Below are positions 1-6,545 of a DNA stretch of 6,545 bases, piece by piece. The position numbers were made by a program, and so were the translations under genes. The notes below the pieces were generated by a model, which was not told the origin of the DNA, searched no databases, and saw nothing but the letters and a program-made list of their open reading frames with translations. Position 1 is the first letter of the stretch; the number at the start of each line of letters is the position of its first letter. Source of the DNA: Pseudomonadota bacterium (GTDB lineage Bacteria; Pseudomonadota; Gammaproteobacteria; Xanthomonadales; Xanthomonadaceae); contig JAHWKC010000132.1 in NCBI GenBank assembly GCA_019348095.1, positions 1 through 6,545 on the forward strand, given 5' to 3'.

Positions 1-838
1 GCAGGTACTGCAGCTTCTGGATCGAACCGCCGAGGCCGACGCCGAACCACTCGCCGCGCCCGACCGCCATCAACGCGTTGGTCAGCTGGTAGCCGCTGTC
101 GAACGGATCCGCCCACGGATCCATGAAGGAGGTCAGTCGGCGCCTCCGGTAGGGCTCGGCGATCGCGACGATCGCCAGCAGCGGCAAGCCGACCAGGACC
201 GGGCCGAACATCCGCGGCATGTTGACCCCGCCCAGCACCAGCATGCCGCCGGTGATCGCCAGGATCAGCGACAGCGAACCGAAGTCCGGCTGGAGCGCGA
301 GCAGCACCACCAGGCCAAGCGCCACCCCGATCGGCTTGAGCATCGCCGGCCAGGTGGCGCTGACCTCCTCGCTGTAGCGCTTGAGGTAACTGGCCAGCCA
401 CACGATGTAGAGCAGCTTGACCGCCTCCACCACCTGGAAGTTGGACACGCCGGGGATCCGGATCCAGCGCTGGGCGCCATTGACGCTGTAACCGATGCCG
501 GGAATGAACACCAGCAGCAGCAATGCAAAGCACAACAGCAACAGGGTCTGGCTGTGGTGCTCGACCCACTTGAGCTCGGTGCGCGTGAGCCATAGCGCGC
601 AGGCCACGCCAACCCCCAGGAACACGATGTGGCGGGTCAGGAAATGGAACGGCCCCACGTCCAGGCCCTCGCCGATCGCGATCGAGCTGGAGCCGACCAT
701 CACCACGCCCAGGCAGGCCAGCGCGCACGCGATGCCGATCAGCCACGGGTCGAATCGACCGCTGATCGCGTCCAGGCGCGTGGCCTGGCGGGTGCTGCCG
801 CCGTGGGCGTGGCCGGCATGGACGTGGCGCTCGATCAT
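1..838 (-). CDS. ftsW: Septal peptidoglycan glycosyltransferase FtsW (SEDS family), 3'-truncated by window edge
   Basis: FtsW is the SEDS-family polytopic membrane enzyme that polymerises lipid II at the septum in complex with FtsI. I translated this frame by hand: 279 codons are in the window, running off the left edge, against 414 residues in E. coli. Hydrophobic segments fall near 32-54, 66-85, 96-116, 138-152, 167-182, 187-204 and 209-227. Family motifs: NGAQRWIRI at 120-128, QPDFGS at 183-188, AEPYRRRRLTSFMDPW at 227-242, SGYQLTNALMAVGRGEWFGVGLGGSIQKLQYL from 248 to the edge (split here only by the window). The catalytic Asp lies in the following PEAHTDF motif, just outside the window, so it cannot be checked. 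The N-terminal cytoplasmic tail is His-rich (H5, H7, H10, H12). The start ATG at 838 overlaps the mraY TGA by one base (TGATG), with GAAGGT upstream. No murD intervenes between mraY and this gene. Confidence 0.96.
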   Translation of the reverse strand, partial: MIERHVHAGHAHGGSTRQATRLDAISGRFDPWLIGIACALACLGVVMVGSSSIAIGEGLDVGPFHFLTRHIVFLGVGVACALWLTRTELKWVEHHSQTLLLLCFALLLLVFIPGIGYSVNGAQRWIRIPGVSNFQVVEAVKLLYIVWLASYLKRYSEEVSATWPAMLKPIGVALGLVVLLALQPDFGSLSLILAITGGMLVLGGVNMPRMFGPVLVGLPLLAIVAIAEPYRRRRLTSFMDPWADPFDSGYQLTNALMAVGRGEWFGVGLGGSIQKLQYL

Positions 839-1923
839 CAGCGCACCTTCAACGTCGCCAGGCCGACCAGCACCAGCACCACCGAGATGATCCAGAAGCG
901 CACGATCACGCGCGGCTCCGGCCAGCCCTTGAGCTCGAAATGGTGGTGGATCGGCGCCATCCGGAACACGCGCTTGCCGGTCAGCTTGAACGACGCGACC
1001 TGGATCATCACCGACAGCGTTTCGATCACGAAGATCCCGCCCATGATCACCAGCACCAGCTCCTGGCGCACGATCACCGCGATGGTGCCGAGCACCGCGC
1101 CGAGCGCGAGTGCCCCGATGTCGCCCATGAACACCATCGCCGGGTAGGTGTTGAACCACAGGAAGCCGAGCCCGGCCCCGGCGATCGCGGCACAGATGAT
1201 GATCAGCTCGCCCGCGCCCGGCACCGGCGGGATCTGCAGGTATTCGGAGAACACCGCGTTGCCTGAGGCATAGGCGAACACGCCCAGCGCGCACGCGACC
1301 AGCACCGTGGGCATGATCGCCAGCCCGTCCAGGCCATCGGTCAGGTTGACCGCGTTGGAGAAGCCGACGATCCAGAAGTAGGCGATCGCAATGAAGGTGA
1401 ACCCGGCCAGCGGCAACGCGATCGTCTTGAACAGCGGGATGTAGAAGGTGGTGGCGGTCGGCGTGTCGGCGCTCATGAACAGGTAGATGCCGGCGGCCAG
1501 GCCGAACACCGATTGCAGCGCGTACTTCCAGCGCGACTTCATGCCGTTGGGATCGCGCTTGACGATCTTGATCCAGTCGTCGTACCAGCCGATCGCGCCG
1601 AACGCGACCATCACCGCCAGCACCAGCCACACGTAGCGGTTGCGCAGGTCGCCCCACAGCAGGACCGCGGCGAACACCGTGATCAGGATCAGTGCACCGC
1701 CCATGGTCGGCGTGCCGGCCTTGGAGAAGTGCGACTGCGGGCCGTCCTGGCGGATCGGCTGGCCGCCCTTGAGCTGGCCGAGCCGACGGATCACCACCGG
1801 CCCCCACCACAACGACAGCGCCAGCGCGGTCAGTGCACTGAGAATGCCGCGCAAGGTGAGGTAGTTGAACACCCCGAAGATGCTTTCCAGCTGTTCCAGC
1901 CAGCGAGCCAGTTCAAGCAACAT
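838..1923 (-). CDS. mraY: Phospho-MurNAc-pentapeptide translocase MraY (lipid I synthase)
   Basis: MraY is the integral inner-membrane enzyme that transfers phospho-MurNAc-pentapeptide from UDP to undecaprenyl phosphate, making lipid I. The protein has 361 residues, against 360 in E. coli, with about ten hydrophobic membrane segments. Family motifs are all present: TPTMGG at 71-76, the Asp pair in GWYDDWIK (D115, D116), [13 protein letters not shown] at 190-202, FMGDIGAL with D267 (the same number as the E. coli catalytic Asp), and [12 protein letters not shown] at 323-334. The start is set at the ATG at 1923. This gives the family length and N-terminus ([11 protein letters not shown]) and sits 8 bases after a strong GGGAGGA site. 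The frame is open further upstream to 2100, but that extension is non-MraY sequence lying inside murF. The gene overlaps the murF end by 11 bases, and its TGA shares one base with the ftsW ATG. Identity is very secure. Confidence 0.97.
   Translation of the reverse strand: MLLELARWLEQLESIFGVFNYLTLRGILSALTALALSLWWGPVVIRRLGQLKGGQPIRQDGPQSHFSKAGTPTMGGALILITVFAAVLLWGDLRNRYVWLVLAVMVAFGAIGWYDDWIKIVKRDPNGMKSRWKYALQSVFGLAAGIYLFMSADTPTATTFYIPLFKTIALPLAGFTFIAIAYFWIVGFSNAVNLTDGLDGLAIMPTVLVACALGVFAYASGNAVFSEYLQIPPVPGAGELIIICAAIAGAGLGFLWFNTYPAMVFMGDIGALALGAVLGTIAVIVRQELVLVIMGGIFVIETLSVMIQVASFKLTGKRVFRMAPIHHHFELKGWPEPRVIVRFWIISVVLVLVGLATLKVR
845..850 (-). promoter_or_regulatory. Ribosome binding site of ftsW
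   Basis: Minus-strand GAAGGT lies 6 bases upstream of the ftsW ATG at 838, within the last codons of mraY. It is a moderate match. The TGATG stop-start overlap probably adds re-initiation by ribosomes finishing mraY. Confidence 0.55.
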
Positions 1924-3376
1924 GCGTGGTGTCCTCCCGGTCAGACAGCAGCGCGGTGACGATCTTGTCCATCGCGCTGCCGCGCGAGCCCTTGACCAGC
2001 ACGCGCACGCCGCCACCCGCTTCTGTAGGCGAGGCTTGAGCCCCGGTTGGGCCGCCCGGCGGGATCGGGGCTGAAGCCCCTCCTGCACGGGCCAGGTCAT
2101 CGCGCAGTGCGGCGATCAGCGCGGCGTGGCTGTCGTACTCGGCGCCGCCATCACCAAATGCCTGCGCCGCGGCTGCACTCAGCGGGCCGAGCGCATACAA
2201 CCGCTGGATCCCGGCAGCCTTGGCGCGGCGCCCGGCTTCGGCGTGCATCGCCTGCGCGTCGTCGCCGAGCTCGCGCATGTCGCCCAGCACCAGCCACGCG
2301 TCGCCGGGGGCCTCGGCCAGCAGGTCGATGGCCGCGGCCAGCGAACCGGGATTGGCGTTGTAGCTGTCGTCGATCAGCACCGCGTTGCCGCCGAGCGGAC
2401 GCGCCACCAGGCGGCCGGCGACGGCCTGCGCGGCCGCAAGCCCCGCCGCGATCGCGTCCAGCGATGCCCCTGCGCCCAGCGCCAGCGCCGCGGCCGCCAG
2501 CGCATTGCGCACGTTGTGCCGGCCCGGCAACGCGAGGGTGATTGCAGCCTCGCCTGCGGGCGTGACCAGGGTGAAGCGGCTGGCGTCGGCGTCGATGCGG
2601 ATGTCGCGCGCAATGACGTCGGCGCTGCTGTCCAGGGCGAAGCGGATCATCCGGCGCCCGTGCGCGCGCTCGGCAAAGAAGGGCGCAAACGCGTCATCGG
2701 CGTTGATGACCGCGACGCCGTCGGCGGCCAGCGCGTCGTAGATCGCGGCCTTGGTGTCGGCCACGCCGAGCAGGCTGCCCATCCGTTCCAGGTGCGCCGG
2801 CGCGATGTTGTTGACCAGCGCCACGTCGGGTTTGGCAATCGCGGTGAGATAGCCGATGTCGCCCGGCTTGCCCGCGCCCATCTCGTAGATCGAGAACTCC
2901 GCATCATCGGGCGCGTCCAGCACCGCCAGCGGCAGGCCGATCTCGTTGTTGCGGTTGCCGGGATTGGCGTACGCGCGCCCGACCTGCTCCAGTATCCCCA
3001 GCAGCAGCGTCTTGACGCTGGTCTTGCCGTTGCTGCCGGTGATCGCGAGTGTGCAGGTACGGGCCGCGCGGTGCACCGCACCGGCCCAGTCGGCCAGCGC
3101 GCGCTCGGTGTCGGCGACGATGACCTGCGCGATGTCGGCCTCGGCGAGATCGATGTGGACGCGGCGCTCCACCAGTGCCGCGGCGACGCCGGCCTGCGCC
3201 GCGGCGGCGACGTGATCGTGCCCGTCGAAGCGCTCGCCCTTCAGCGCGACGAACAGGCGGCCCGCGCCTGCCGATAGCGCCCGGGTGTCGGTCACCAGTG
3301 CCTCGACCACGACGTCCCCGCCGGCCAGGCGGCCGCCGGTCATGCGCGCAATCTCCGACAGTGCGATCGGCTTCAT
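1913..3376 (-). CDS. murF: UDP-MurNAc-tripeptide:D-alanyl-D-alanine ligase MurF, with an in-frame repeat-derived insertion
   Basis: MurF is the cytoplasmic ATP-dependent ligase that adds the D-Ala-D-Ala dipeptide, completing UDP-MurNAc-pentapeptide. The protein has 487 residues, against about 452 in E. coli. Motifs seen: N-terminal domain with [28 protein letters not shown] substrate-binding signature (30-53), P-loop GSNGKTS at 114-120, [13 protein letters not shown] at 138-150, [10 protein letters not shown] at 165-174, [13 protein letters not shown] at 189-201, [13 protein letters not shown] at 283-295, [10 protein letters not shown] at 336-345, LGDMRELG at 364-371, and the C-terminal KGSRGSAM at 462-469. 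Between the helix ending LARAG and the strand VRVLVKGSR (457 onward) lies a Gly/Pro/Ala-rich segment of about 25 residues (432-456). It has no counterpart in E. coli MurF and is encoded mostly by the palindromic repeat at 2024-2087. All catalytic motifs are intact, so the enzyme is probably functional. The ATG at 3376 has a good AGGAG site. The 3' end overlaps mraY by 11 bases. Confidence 0.96.
   Translation of the reverse strand: MKPIALSEIARMTGGRLAGGDVVVEALVTDTRALSAGAGRLFVALKGERFDGHDHVAAAAQAGVAAALVERRVHIDLAEADIAQVIVADTERALADWAGAVHRAARTCTLAITGSNGKTSVKTLLLGILEQVGRAYANPGNRNNEIGLPLAVLDAPDDAEFSIYEMGAGKPGDIGYLTAIAKPDVALVNNIAPAHLERMGSLLGVADTKAAIYDALAADGVAVINADDAFAPFFAERAHGRRMIRFALDSSADVIARDIRIDADASRFTLVTPAGEAAITLALPGRHNVRNALAAAALALGAGASLDAIAAGLAAAQAVAGRLVARPLGGNAVLIDDSYNANPGSLAAAIDLLAEAPGDAWLVLGDMRELGDDAQAMHAEAGRRAKAAGIQRLYALGPLSAAAAQAFGDGGAEYDSHAALIAALRDDLARAGGASAPIPPGGPTGAQASPTEAGGGVRVLVKGSRGSAMDKIVTALLSDREDTTHVA
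1932..1938 (-). promoter_or_regulatory. Ribosome binding site of mraY
   Basis: Minus-strand GGGAGGA lies 8 bases upstream of the ATG at 1923, inside the last codons of murF. It is the strongest Shine-Dalgarno match among the junctions in this window. It decides the mraY start against the longer open frame reaching 2100. It also suggests that mraY can be initiated independently, not only through coupling to murF. Confidence 0.8.
2024..2087. repeat. Imperfect palindromic (REP-like) element inside the murF coding sequence
   Basis: On the plus strand, the left arm AGGCGAGGCTTGAGCCCCG (2027-2045) is the reverse complement of the right arm CGGGGCTGAAGCCCCTCCT (2066-2084) at 16 of 19 positions, with a 20-base loop. 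The flanks TGT (2024-2026) and GCA (2085-2087) extend the pairing by two more of three. In the murF mRNA one of the three mismatches becomes a G:U pair. The right arm also holds its own perfect palindrome, GGGGCTGAAGCCCC at 2067-2080. The arms resemble the TGTAGGAG-GGGCTTCAGCCCC family of short dispersed repeats that I recall from intergenic regions of Xanthomonadaceae; that match is from memory and untested. It stays in frame and encodes roughly MurF residues 431-451. It is not a terminator: it has no T-run and lies within a gene. Confidence 0.8.
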
Positions 3377-4926
3377 GGTCGCTCCTGCGCGCCGTGCGCT
3401 CGGGAGCCTTGCGCAGCGATGTGCGGCGCCCTGCCCTCCAGCGCCCGCTGCGCGACTTCGGTGTCATCAAACGGATGCCGCACGCCTTCGATCTCCTGAT
3501 AGGGCTCATGGCCCTTGCCGGCGACCAGCACGATGTCGTCGGGGGCGGCCTGGCCGATCGCCTCGGCGATCGCGCGGCCGCGGTCGCGCTGTACGAGGAT
3601 CTGCGCCGCAGGCGCGTCACCGCCGCTGGAGAAGCCGGCCATGATCTCGGCCACGATCGCGTCGCCGTCCTCGCAACGCGGGTTGTCGTCGGTCACGACC
3701 ACCAGATCGGCATGGCACTGGGCGATCGCCGCCATCTGCGGGCGCTTGCCGCGGTCGCGCTCGCCACCGCAGCCGAACACGCAGATCACCCGCGCGGTGG
3801 CATGGGCACGCAGCGACACCAGCACCTGCTCGAGCGCATCCGGGGTATGCGCGAAATCGATCACCACCAGCGGCTGCGCGGAGCCGCCGGCGGGCATGCC
3901 GCCGCCGAGCCGGTTCATGCGGCCATGGATCGGCTGCAGCTGCGACAGGGTGCCCGCGATCTCCGCCGGCGCAACGCCCTGCGCATGCAACGCGCCGGCA
4001 ACCGCGAGCAGGTTGTCGATGTTGAAGCGCCCCAGCAGCGGCGAGCGCACCGGGTGGCGTGCCCCATCCAGCACCAGCTCGAAGCCGATGCCGGCGCCGT
4101 CCAGTTGCAGGTCCTCGGCGCGCAGGCCGGCGCGCTGGTTGCCGCGGGAGCTGAACCCGATCGCGCGGACCGTCTCCGGCAGCCCCGCATGCAGCTGTCG
4201 GCCGAACGCATCGTCGAGATTGATCACCGCCGCCTGCAGCCCGGGCCACGCGAACAACTGCGCCTTGGCCGCGCCGTAGCTGGCCATGTCGCCGTGGTAG
4301 TCGAGGTGGTCACGGCTGAGATTGGTGAATACCGCAAGCTTGAACCGCACGCCGTCGACGCGGCCCTGGTCGAGTGCGTGCGAGCTGACCTCCATCGCCA
4401 GCGCCTGCGCACCGGCCTGGTGCAGATCGGCCAGCAATGCGTGCAGGCGCAACACCTGCGGCGTGGTGAAGCCGGTCGCGCGGACCTGGCCATACAAGCC
4501 GGCGCCGAGCGTGCCGATGGTGCCGGCGCGCACGCCGCGCAGCGCCCAGGCCTGGGCGAGCATTTGTACGGTGGAGGTCTTGCCGTTGGTGCCGGTGACC
4601 CCGACCACGCGCATCGATTCGCTGGCGCCGCCATGGAAGCGATGGCCGATCTCGCCCAGGCGCGCACGCAGGCCCGGCACCGCGACCGCATCGGCCGGCG
4701 CCGACACACCGTCCGGCAGCGGCGGCTCAAACAGGATCGCACTGGCGCCCTGCGCGCGTGCCTGGTCGACGAAGTGCAGCCCGTGCGCTCCGAATCCCGC
4801 GATGGCGACGAACGCGTCGCCCGCGCTGAGCTCGCGGCTGTCCTGCGCCAGGCCGGCGATGAGGAGGTCGGCGGGGATACCCGCCACGTCCGGCAGCAAC
4901 TCGGCCAGCGGCATGGTGCGGCTCAT
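3373..4926 (-). CDS. murE: UDP-MurNAc-L-Ala-D-Glu:meso-diaminopimelate ligase MurE
   Basis: This cytoplasmic ATP-dependent amide ligase adds meso-DAP as the third residue of the peptidoglycan stem peptide. The protein has 517 residues, against 495 in E. coli. Motifs seen: the N-terminal UDP-substrate domain, then P-loop TGTNGKTS at 111-118, FTTP at 153-156, [12 protein letters not shown] at 178-189, [13 protein letters not shown] at 200-212, the likely carbamylated Lys in AAKAQLF (K221), HGRMNRL at 334-340, DFAHTPDAL at 357-365, and GKGHE at 470-474. DNPR at 414-417 (bases 3676-3687) is the motif that recognises meso-DAP; L-Lys-adding enzymes differ there. The Gly-rich stretch GGGMPAGG at 341-348 is a small loop. 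The start is ATG at 4926, sharing ATGA with the ftsI stop. Its upstream Shine-Dalgarno is poor (AGGCGG at 4933-4938), so coupling to ftsI translation is likely. An alternative Met at residue 5 has no better site. The gene overlaps murF by 4 bases. Confidence 0.97.
   Translation of the reverse strand: MSRTMPLAELLPDVAGIPADLLIAGLAQDSRELSAGDAFVAIAGFGAHGLHFVDQARAQGASAILFEPPLPDGVSAPADAVAVPGLRARLGEIGHRFHGGASESMRVVGVTGTNGKTSTVQMLAQAWALRGVRAGTIGTLGAGLYGQVRATGFTTPQVLRLHALLADLHQAGAQALAMEVSSHALDQGRVDGVRFKLAVFTNLSRDHLDYHGDMASYGAAKAQLFAWPGLQAAVINLDDAFGRQLHAGLPETVRAIGFSSRGNQRAGLRAEDLQLDGAGIGFELVLDGARHPVRSPLLGRFNIDNLLAVAGALHAQGVAPAEIAGTLSQLQPIHGRMNRLGGGMPAGGSAQPLVVIDFAHTPDALEQVLVSLRAHATARVICVFGCGGERDRGKRPQMAAIAQCHADLVVVTDDNPRCEDGDAIVAEIMAGFSSGGDAPAAQILVQRDRGRAIAEAIGQAAPDDIVLVAGKGHEPYQEIEGVRHPFDDTEVAQRALEGRAPHIAAQGSRAHGAQERP
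3382..3386 (-). promoter_or_regulatory. Ribosome binding site of murF
   Basis: Minus-strand AGGAG lies 5 bases upstream of the murF ATG at 3376, within the end of murE. Together with the ATGA overlap it supports this start. Confidence 0.7.
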
Positions 4927-6545
4927 TGCGCACCGCCTGCGGTGGACACCGCCGGCACCAGAGCGCCAGCGCCCGCGGCGACCGGGATCGGCGTGGGCAG
5001 CACCGGCCCGTGTCCGGGCTTGCCGTTGTTGACCTTCAGGCGTCTTGCATCCTCCGCGGCCTGCACCGCCAGCCAGGTATCGATGTCGTCGGGCGCGACG
5101 TCCATCAGCCGCAGCGCGCCCTCCATCACGTTCTTGAACACCGGCCCGGACACCATGCCGCCGTAGTAGCCGGTGGACGGGTCGGGATCGTCGATCACCA
5201 CCGCCATCGAGAAACGCGGGTTCTCCACCGGCACCACGCCGGCGAAGAACGACACGTAGCGGCGCGAATAGCCGCCGGTGTCGTTGTACTTGCGCGCGGT
5301 GCCGGTCTTGCCGGCGACGTGATAGCCCAGGATCGCGGCCTGGGTGGCGGTGCCACCTTCCTCGGTCACGGTCTGCATCATCCGCATGACCTGCGCGGCG
5401 ACCACCGGGTCGAGCACCTGCTCGGCCTGGTTGCGCTGACCCTTGACGAAGGTCGGCGCGATCAGGCGACCGCCGTTGCCCAGTGCAGCGTAGGCCATCG
5501 CGATCTGCAAAGGGGTCGCCGACAGGCCGTAGCCATAGGAGATGGTCGCCTTGGACGAGCCGCTCCAGTTGTCCGGATGGCTCAGCACGCCCGGAGTCTC
5601 ACCGGGGAAGCCGCTGCCCGGGGCCTGGCCGTAGCCGAAGCCGCGGATGAACTCGTAGAAGTATTCGTCCGGCAGCCGGTCGGCGAGCTTGACCGCACCA
5701 AGATTCGAGCTTTTGGTGATCAGCCCGGTGACCGTCTGCACGCCGTAGTTGCGGAAGTCGCTGATGGTGTAGCGGCCCAGTGCCATGTAGCCCGGCGACA
5801 CGTCGATGATGGTCTCCGGGGTGACCACGCCGGCACTGAGCGCGGCGGCAACGGTGATCGGCTTCATCGTCGAGCCGGGCTCGACCACGTCGGTGACCGC
5901 CCGGTTGCGGTAGGCGTCGGCGTCGCGCACGCCGAGCGCGTTGGGGTTGTAACTGGGCAAGTTGGTCATCGCCAGCACTTCGCCGGTGGCGATATCGAGC
6001 ACTACCACCGAGCCCGCGGTCGCACCGGTGCGCATGAGGGCGTTTCGCAGTTCACGGTGCGCGAGGTACTGGATGCGCCGGTCGATGCTCAGGACCAGGT
6101 CATGGCCGGGCCGGGCCGCCTCGATCAGCTCGACGTTCTCGACGAAACGCCCGCGGCTGTCACGGATCACGCGCTTGGCGCCGGGGGTGCCGCGCAGCCA
6201 GTCGTCGAATGCCAGCTCCAGCCCTTCCTGGCCGCGGTCGTCGATGTTGGTAAAGCCCAGCACGTGCGCGACCGCCTCGCCCTGCGGGTAGAAGCGGCGG
6301 TACTCGCGCTGGCTGAACACCCCGGGGATATCGTGGGCGAGGATCGCGCGCGCCTGCAGCGGGTTGATGCGGCGCTTGAGGTAGATGAACTCCTTGTCGG
6401 CGCGCTGGCTCAGCTTGCGGGTCAGCTCATCGACCGGGACATCCAGCGCCCGGGCCAATAGCGGGACCTGACCGGGGTGCTTGAGCAACTCCTGCGGGTT
6501 GCCCCAGACCGACTCGACTGGCGTTGAGACCGCCAGCGGCTCCCC
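4923..6545 (-). CDS. ftsI: Peptidoglycan D,D-transpeptidase FtsI (PBP3), 5'-truncated by window edge
   Basis: FtsI is the septum-specific class B penicillin-binding protein. It crosslinks glycan made by FtsW, using a periplasmic transpeptidase domain anchored by one N-terminal membrane helix. The frame is open to the right edge, giving 540 codons in the window. The visible protein begins [19 protein letters not shown], which matches the stretch after the 'DRxG' motif of the non-catalytic domain. About 60-80 residues (cytoplasmic tail, membrane helix, first strand) therefore lie outside. The transpeptidase motifs are intact: SxxK as STMK in [10 protein letters not shown] (catalytic Ser codon 5871-5873), SSN at 5703-5711, and KTGT at 5298-5309. 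The sequence [11 protein letters not shown] near the C-terminus is also family-typical. After the domain comes a tail of about 60 residues ending in a Pro/Ala/Gly-rich stretch. An ORF call starting at 6488 would be wrong, because that codon is an internal TTG. The stop overlaps the murE start as ATGA. Identity is very secure. Confidence 0.97.
   Translation of the reverse strand, partial: GEPLAVSTPVESVWGNPQELLKHPGQVPLLARALDVPVDELTRKLSQRADKEFIYLKRRINPLQARAILAHDIPGVFSQREYRRFYPQGEAVAHVLGFTNIDDRGQEGLELAFDDWLRGTPGAKRVIRDSRGRFVENVELIEAARPGHDLVLSIDRRIQYLAHRELRNALMRTGATAGSVVVLDIATGEVLAMTNLPSYNPNALGVRDADAYRNRAVTDVVEPGSTMKPITVAAALSAGVVTPETIIDVSPGYMALGRYTISDFRNYGVQTVTGLITKSSNLGAVKLADRLPDEYFYEFIRGFGYGQAPGSGFPGETPGVLSHPDNWSGSSKATISYGYGLSATPLQIAMAYAALGNGGRLIAPTFVKGQRNQAEQVLDPVVAAQVMRMMQTVTEEGGTATQAAILGYHVAGKTGTARKYNDTGGYSRRYVSFFAGVVPVENPRFSMAVVIDDPDPSTGYYGGMVSGPVFKNVMEGALRLMDVAPDDIDTWLAVQAAEDARRLKVNNGKPGHGPVLPTPIPVAAGAGALVPAVSTAGGAQ

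Noticed and set aside
158..176. Perfect inverted repeat GGCGATCG-CGA-CGATCGCC within ftsW
   Set aside because: It encodes alternating Ala/Ile/Val (LAIVAIAE) in a membrane helix. GATCGC words are common throughout this sequence, so codon choice explains it.
2024..2087. Rho-independent terminator between murF and mraY
   Set aside because: The stem lies inside murF, has no following T-run on the minus strand, and about 110 coding bases of murF remain after it.
1924..2100. 59-residue N-terminal extension of MraY
   Set aside because: It is Arg/Ala/Cys-rich sequence read from the murF 3' end in another frame. The family length and the ribosome site both point to the ATG at 1923.
2126..3277. 383-codon open frame on the plus strand, antisense to murF
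   Set aside because: It has low-complexity composition and sits entirely opposite conserved MurF motifs.
3175..5166. 663-codon open frame on the plus strand, antisense to murF, murE and ftsI
   Set aside because: It is Arg/Ala/His-rich with no recognisable domain and lies opposite three secure genes. Long antisense frames are expected in GC-rich coding DNA.
4926..6461. 511-codon open frame on the plus strand, antisense to ftsI
   Set aside because: It is a shadow of ftsI codon bias. It is rich in His, Arg, Val and Asp with no family motif.
6486..6488. TTG at 6488 as the ftsI start codon
   Set aside because: The upstream 19 codons are in frame and encode conserved FtsI sequence ([19 protein letters not shown]), so this Leu is internal.

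Overview
The window is a segment of the division and cell wall (dcw) cluster of a GC-rich Gram-negative bacterium. All genes read on the minus strand. In transcription order, from the right edge leftwards, they are ftsI (5' end cut off by the window edge), murE, murF, mraY and ftsW (3' end cut off by the left edge). The MurE substrate motif DNPR points to meso-diaminopimelate peptidoglycan. Three things together suggest Xanthomonadaceae (a Lysobacter, Luteimonas or Xanthomonas relative): the sequence character of FtsW and MraY, the gene order without murD between mraY and ftsW, and a 'TGTAGGAG...GGGGCTTCAGCCCC' type palindrome. The family call is an inference, not a database result.

Layout: ftsI 6545-4923, murE 4926-3373, murF 3376-1913, mraY 1923-838, ftsW 838-1. 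Each gene overlaps the next by 4, 4, 11 and 1 bases respectively. There is therefore no intergenic space, and no room for an internal terminator or a conventional intergenic promoter. The cluster looks like one polycistronic unit with translational coupling. Its promoter would lie beyond the right edge, and murG/murC-type genes would be expected beyond the left edge.

How the genes work together: MurE adds meso-DAP and MurF adds D-Ala-D-Ala to the cytoplasmic UDP-MurNAc peptide. MraY moves phospho-MurNAc-pentapeptide onto undecaprenyl phosphate to give lipid I. After conversion to lipid II and flipping, FtsW polymerises the glycan and FtsI (PBP3) crosslinks it at the division septum.

Most of the window is ordinary core genome, and I see no undescribed system. 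Two points merit a second look. One is an imperfect palindromic repeat inserted in frame near the 3' end of murF, which adds roughly 25 residues to MurF. The other is the absence of murD from its usual place, which fits the alternative MurD2/MurL glutamate route known in Xanthomonas. No RNA genes, mobile elements or CRISPR arrays were seen.
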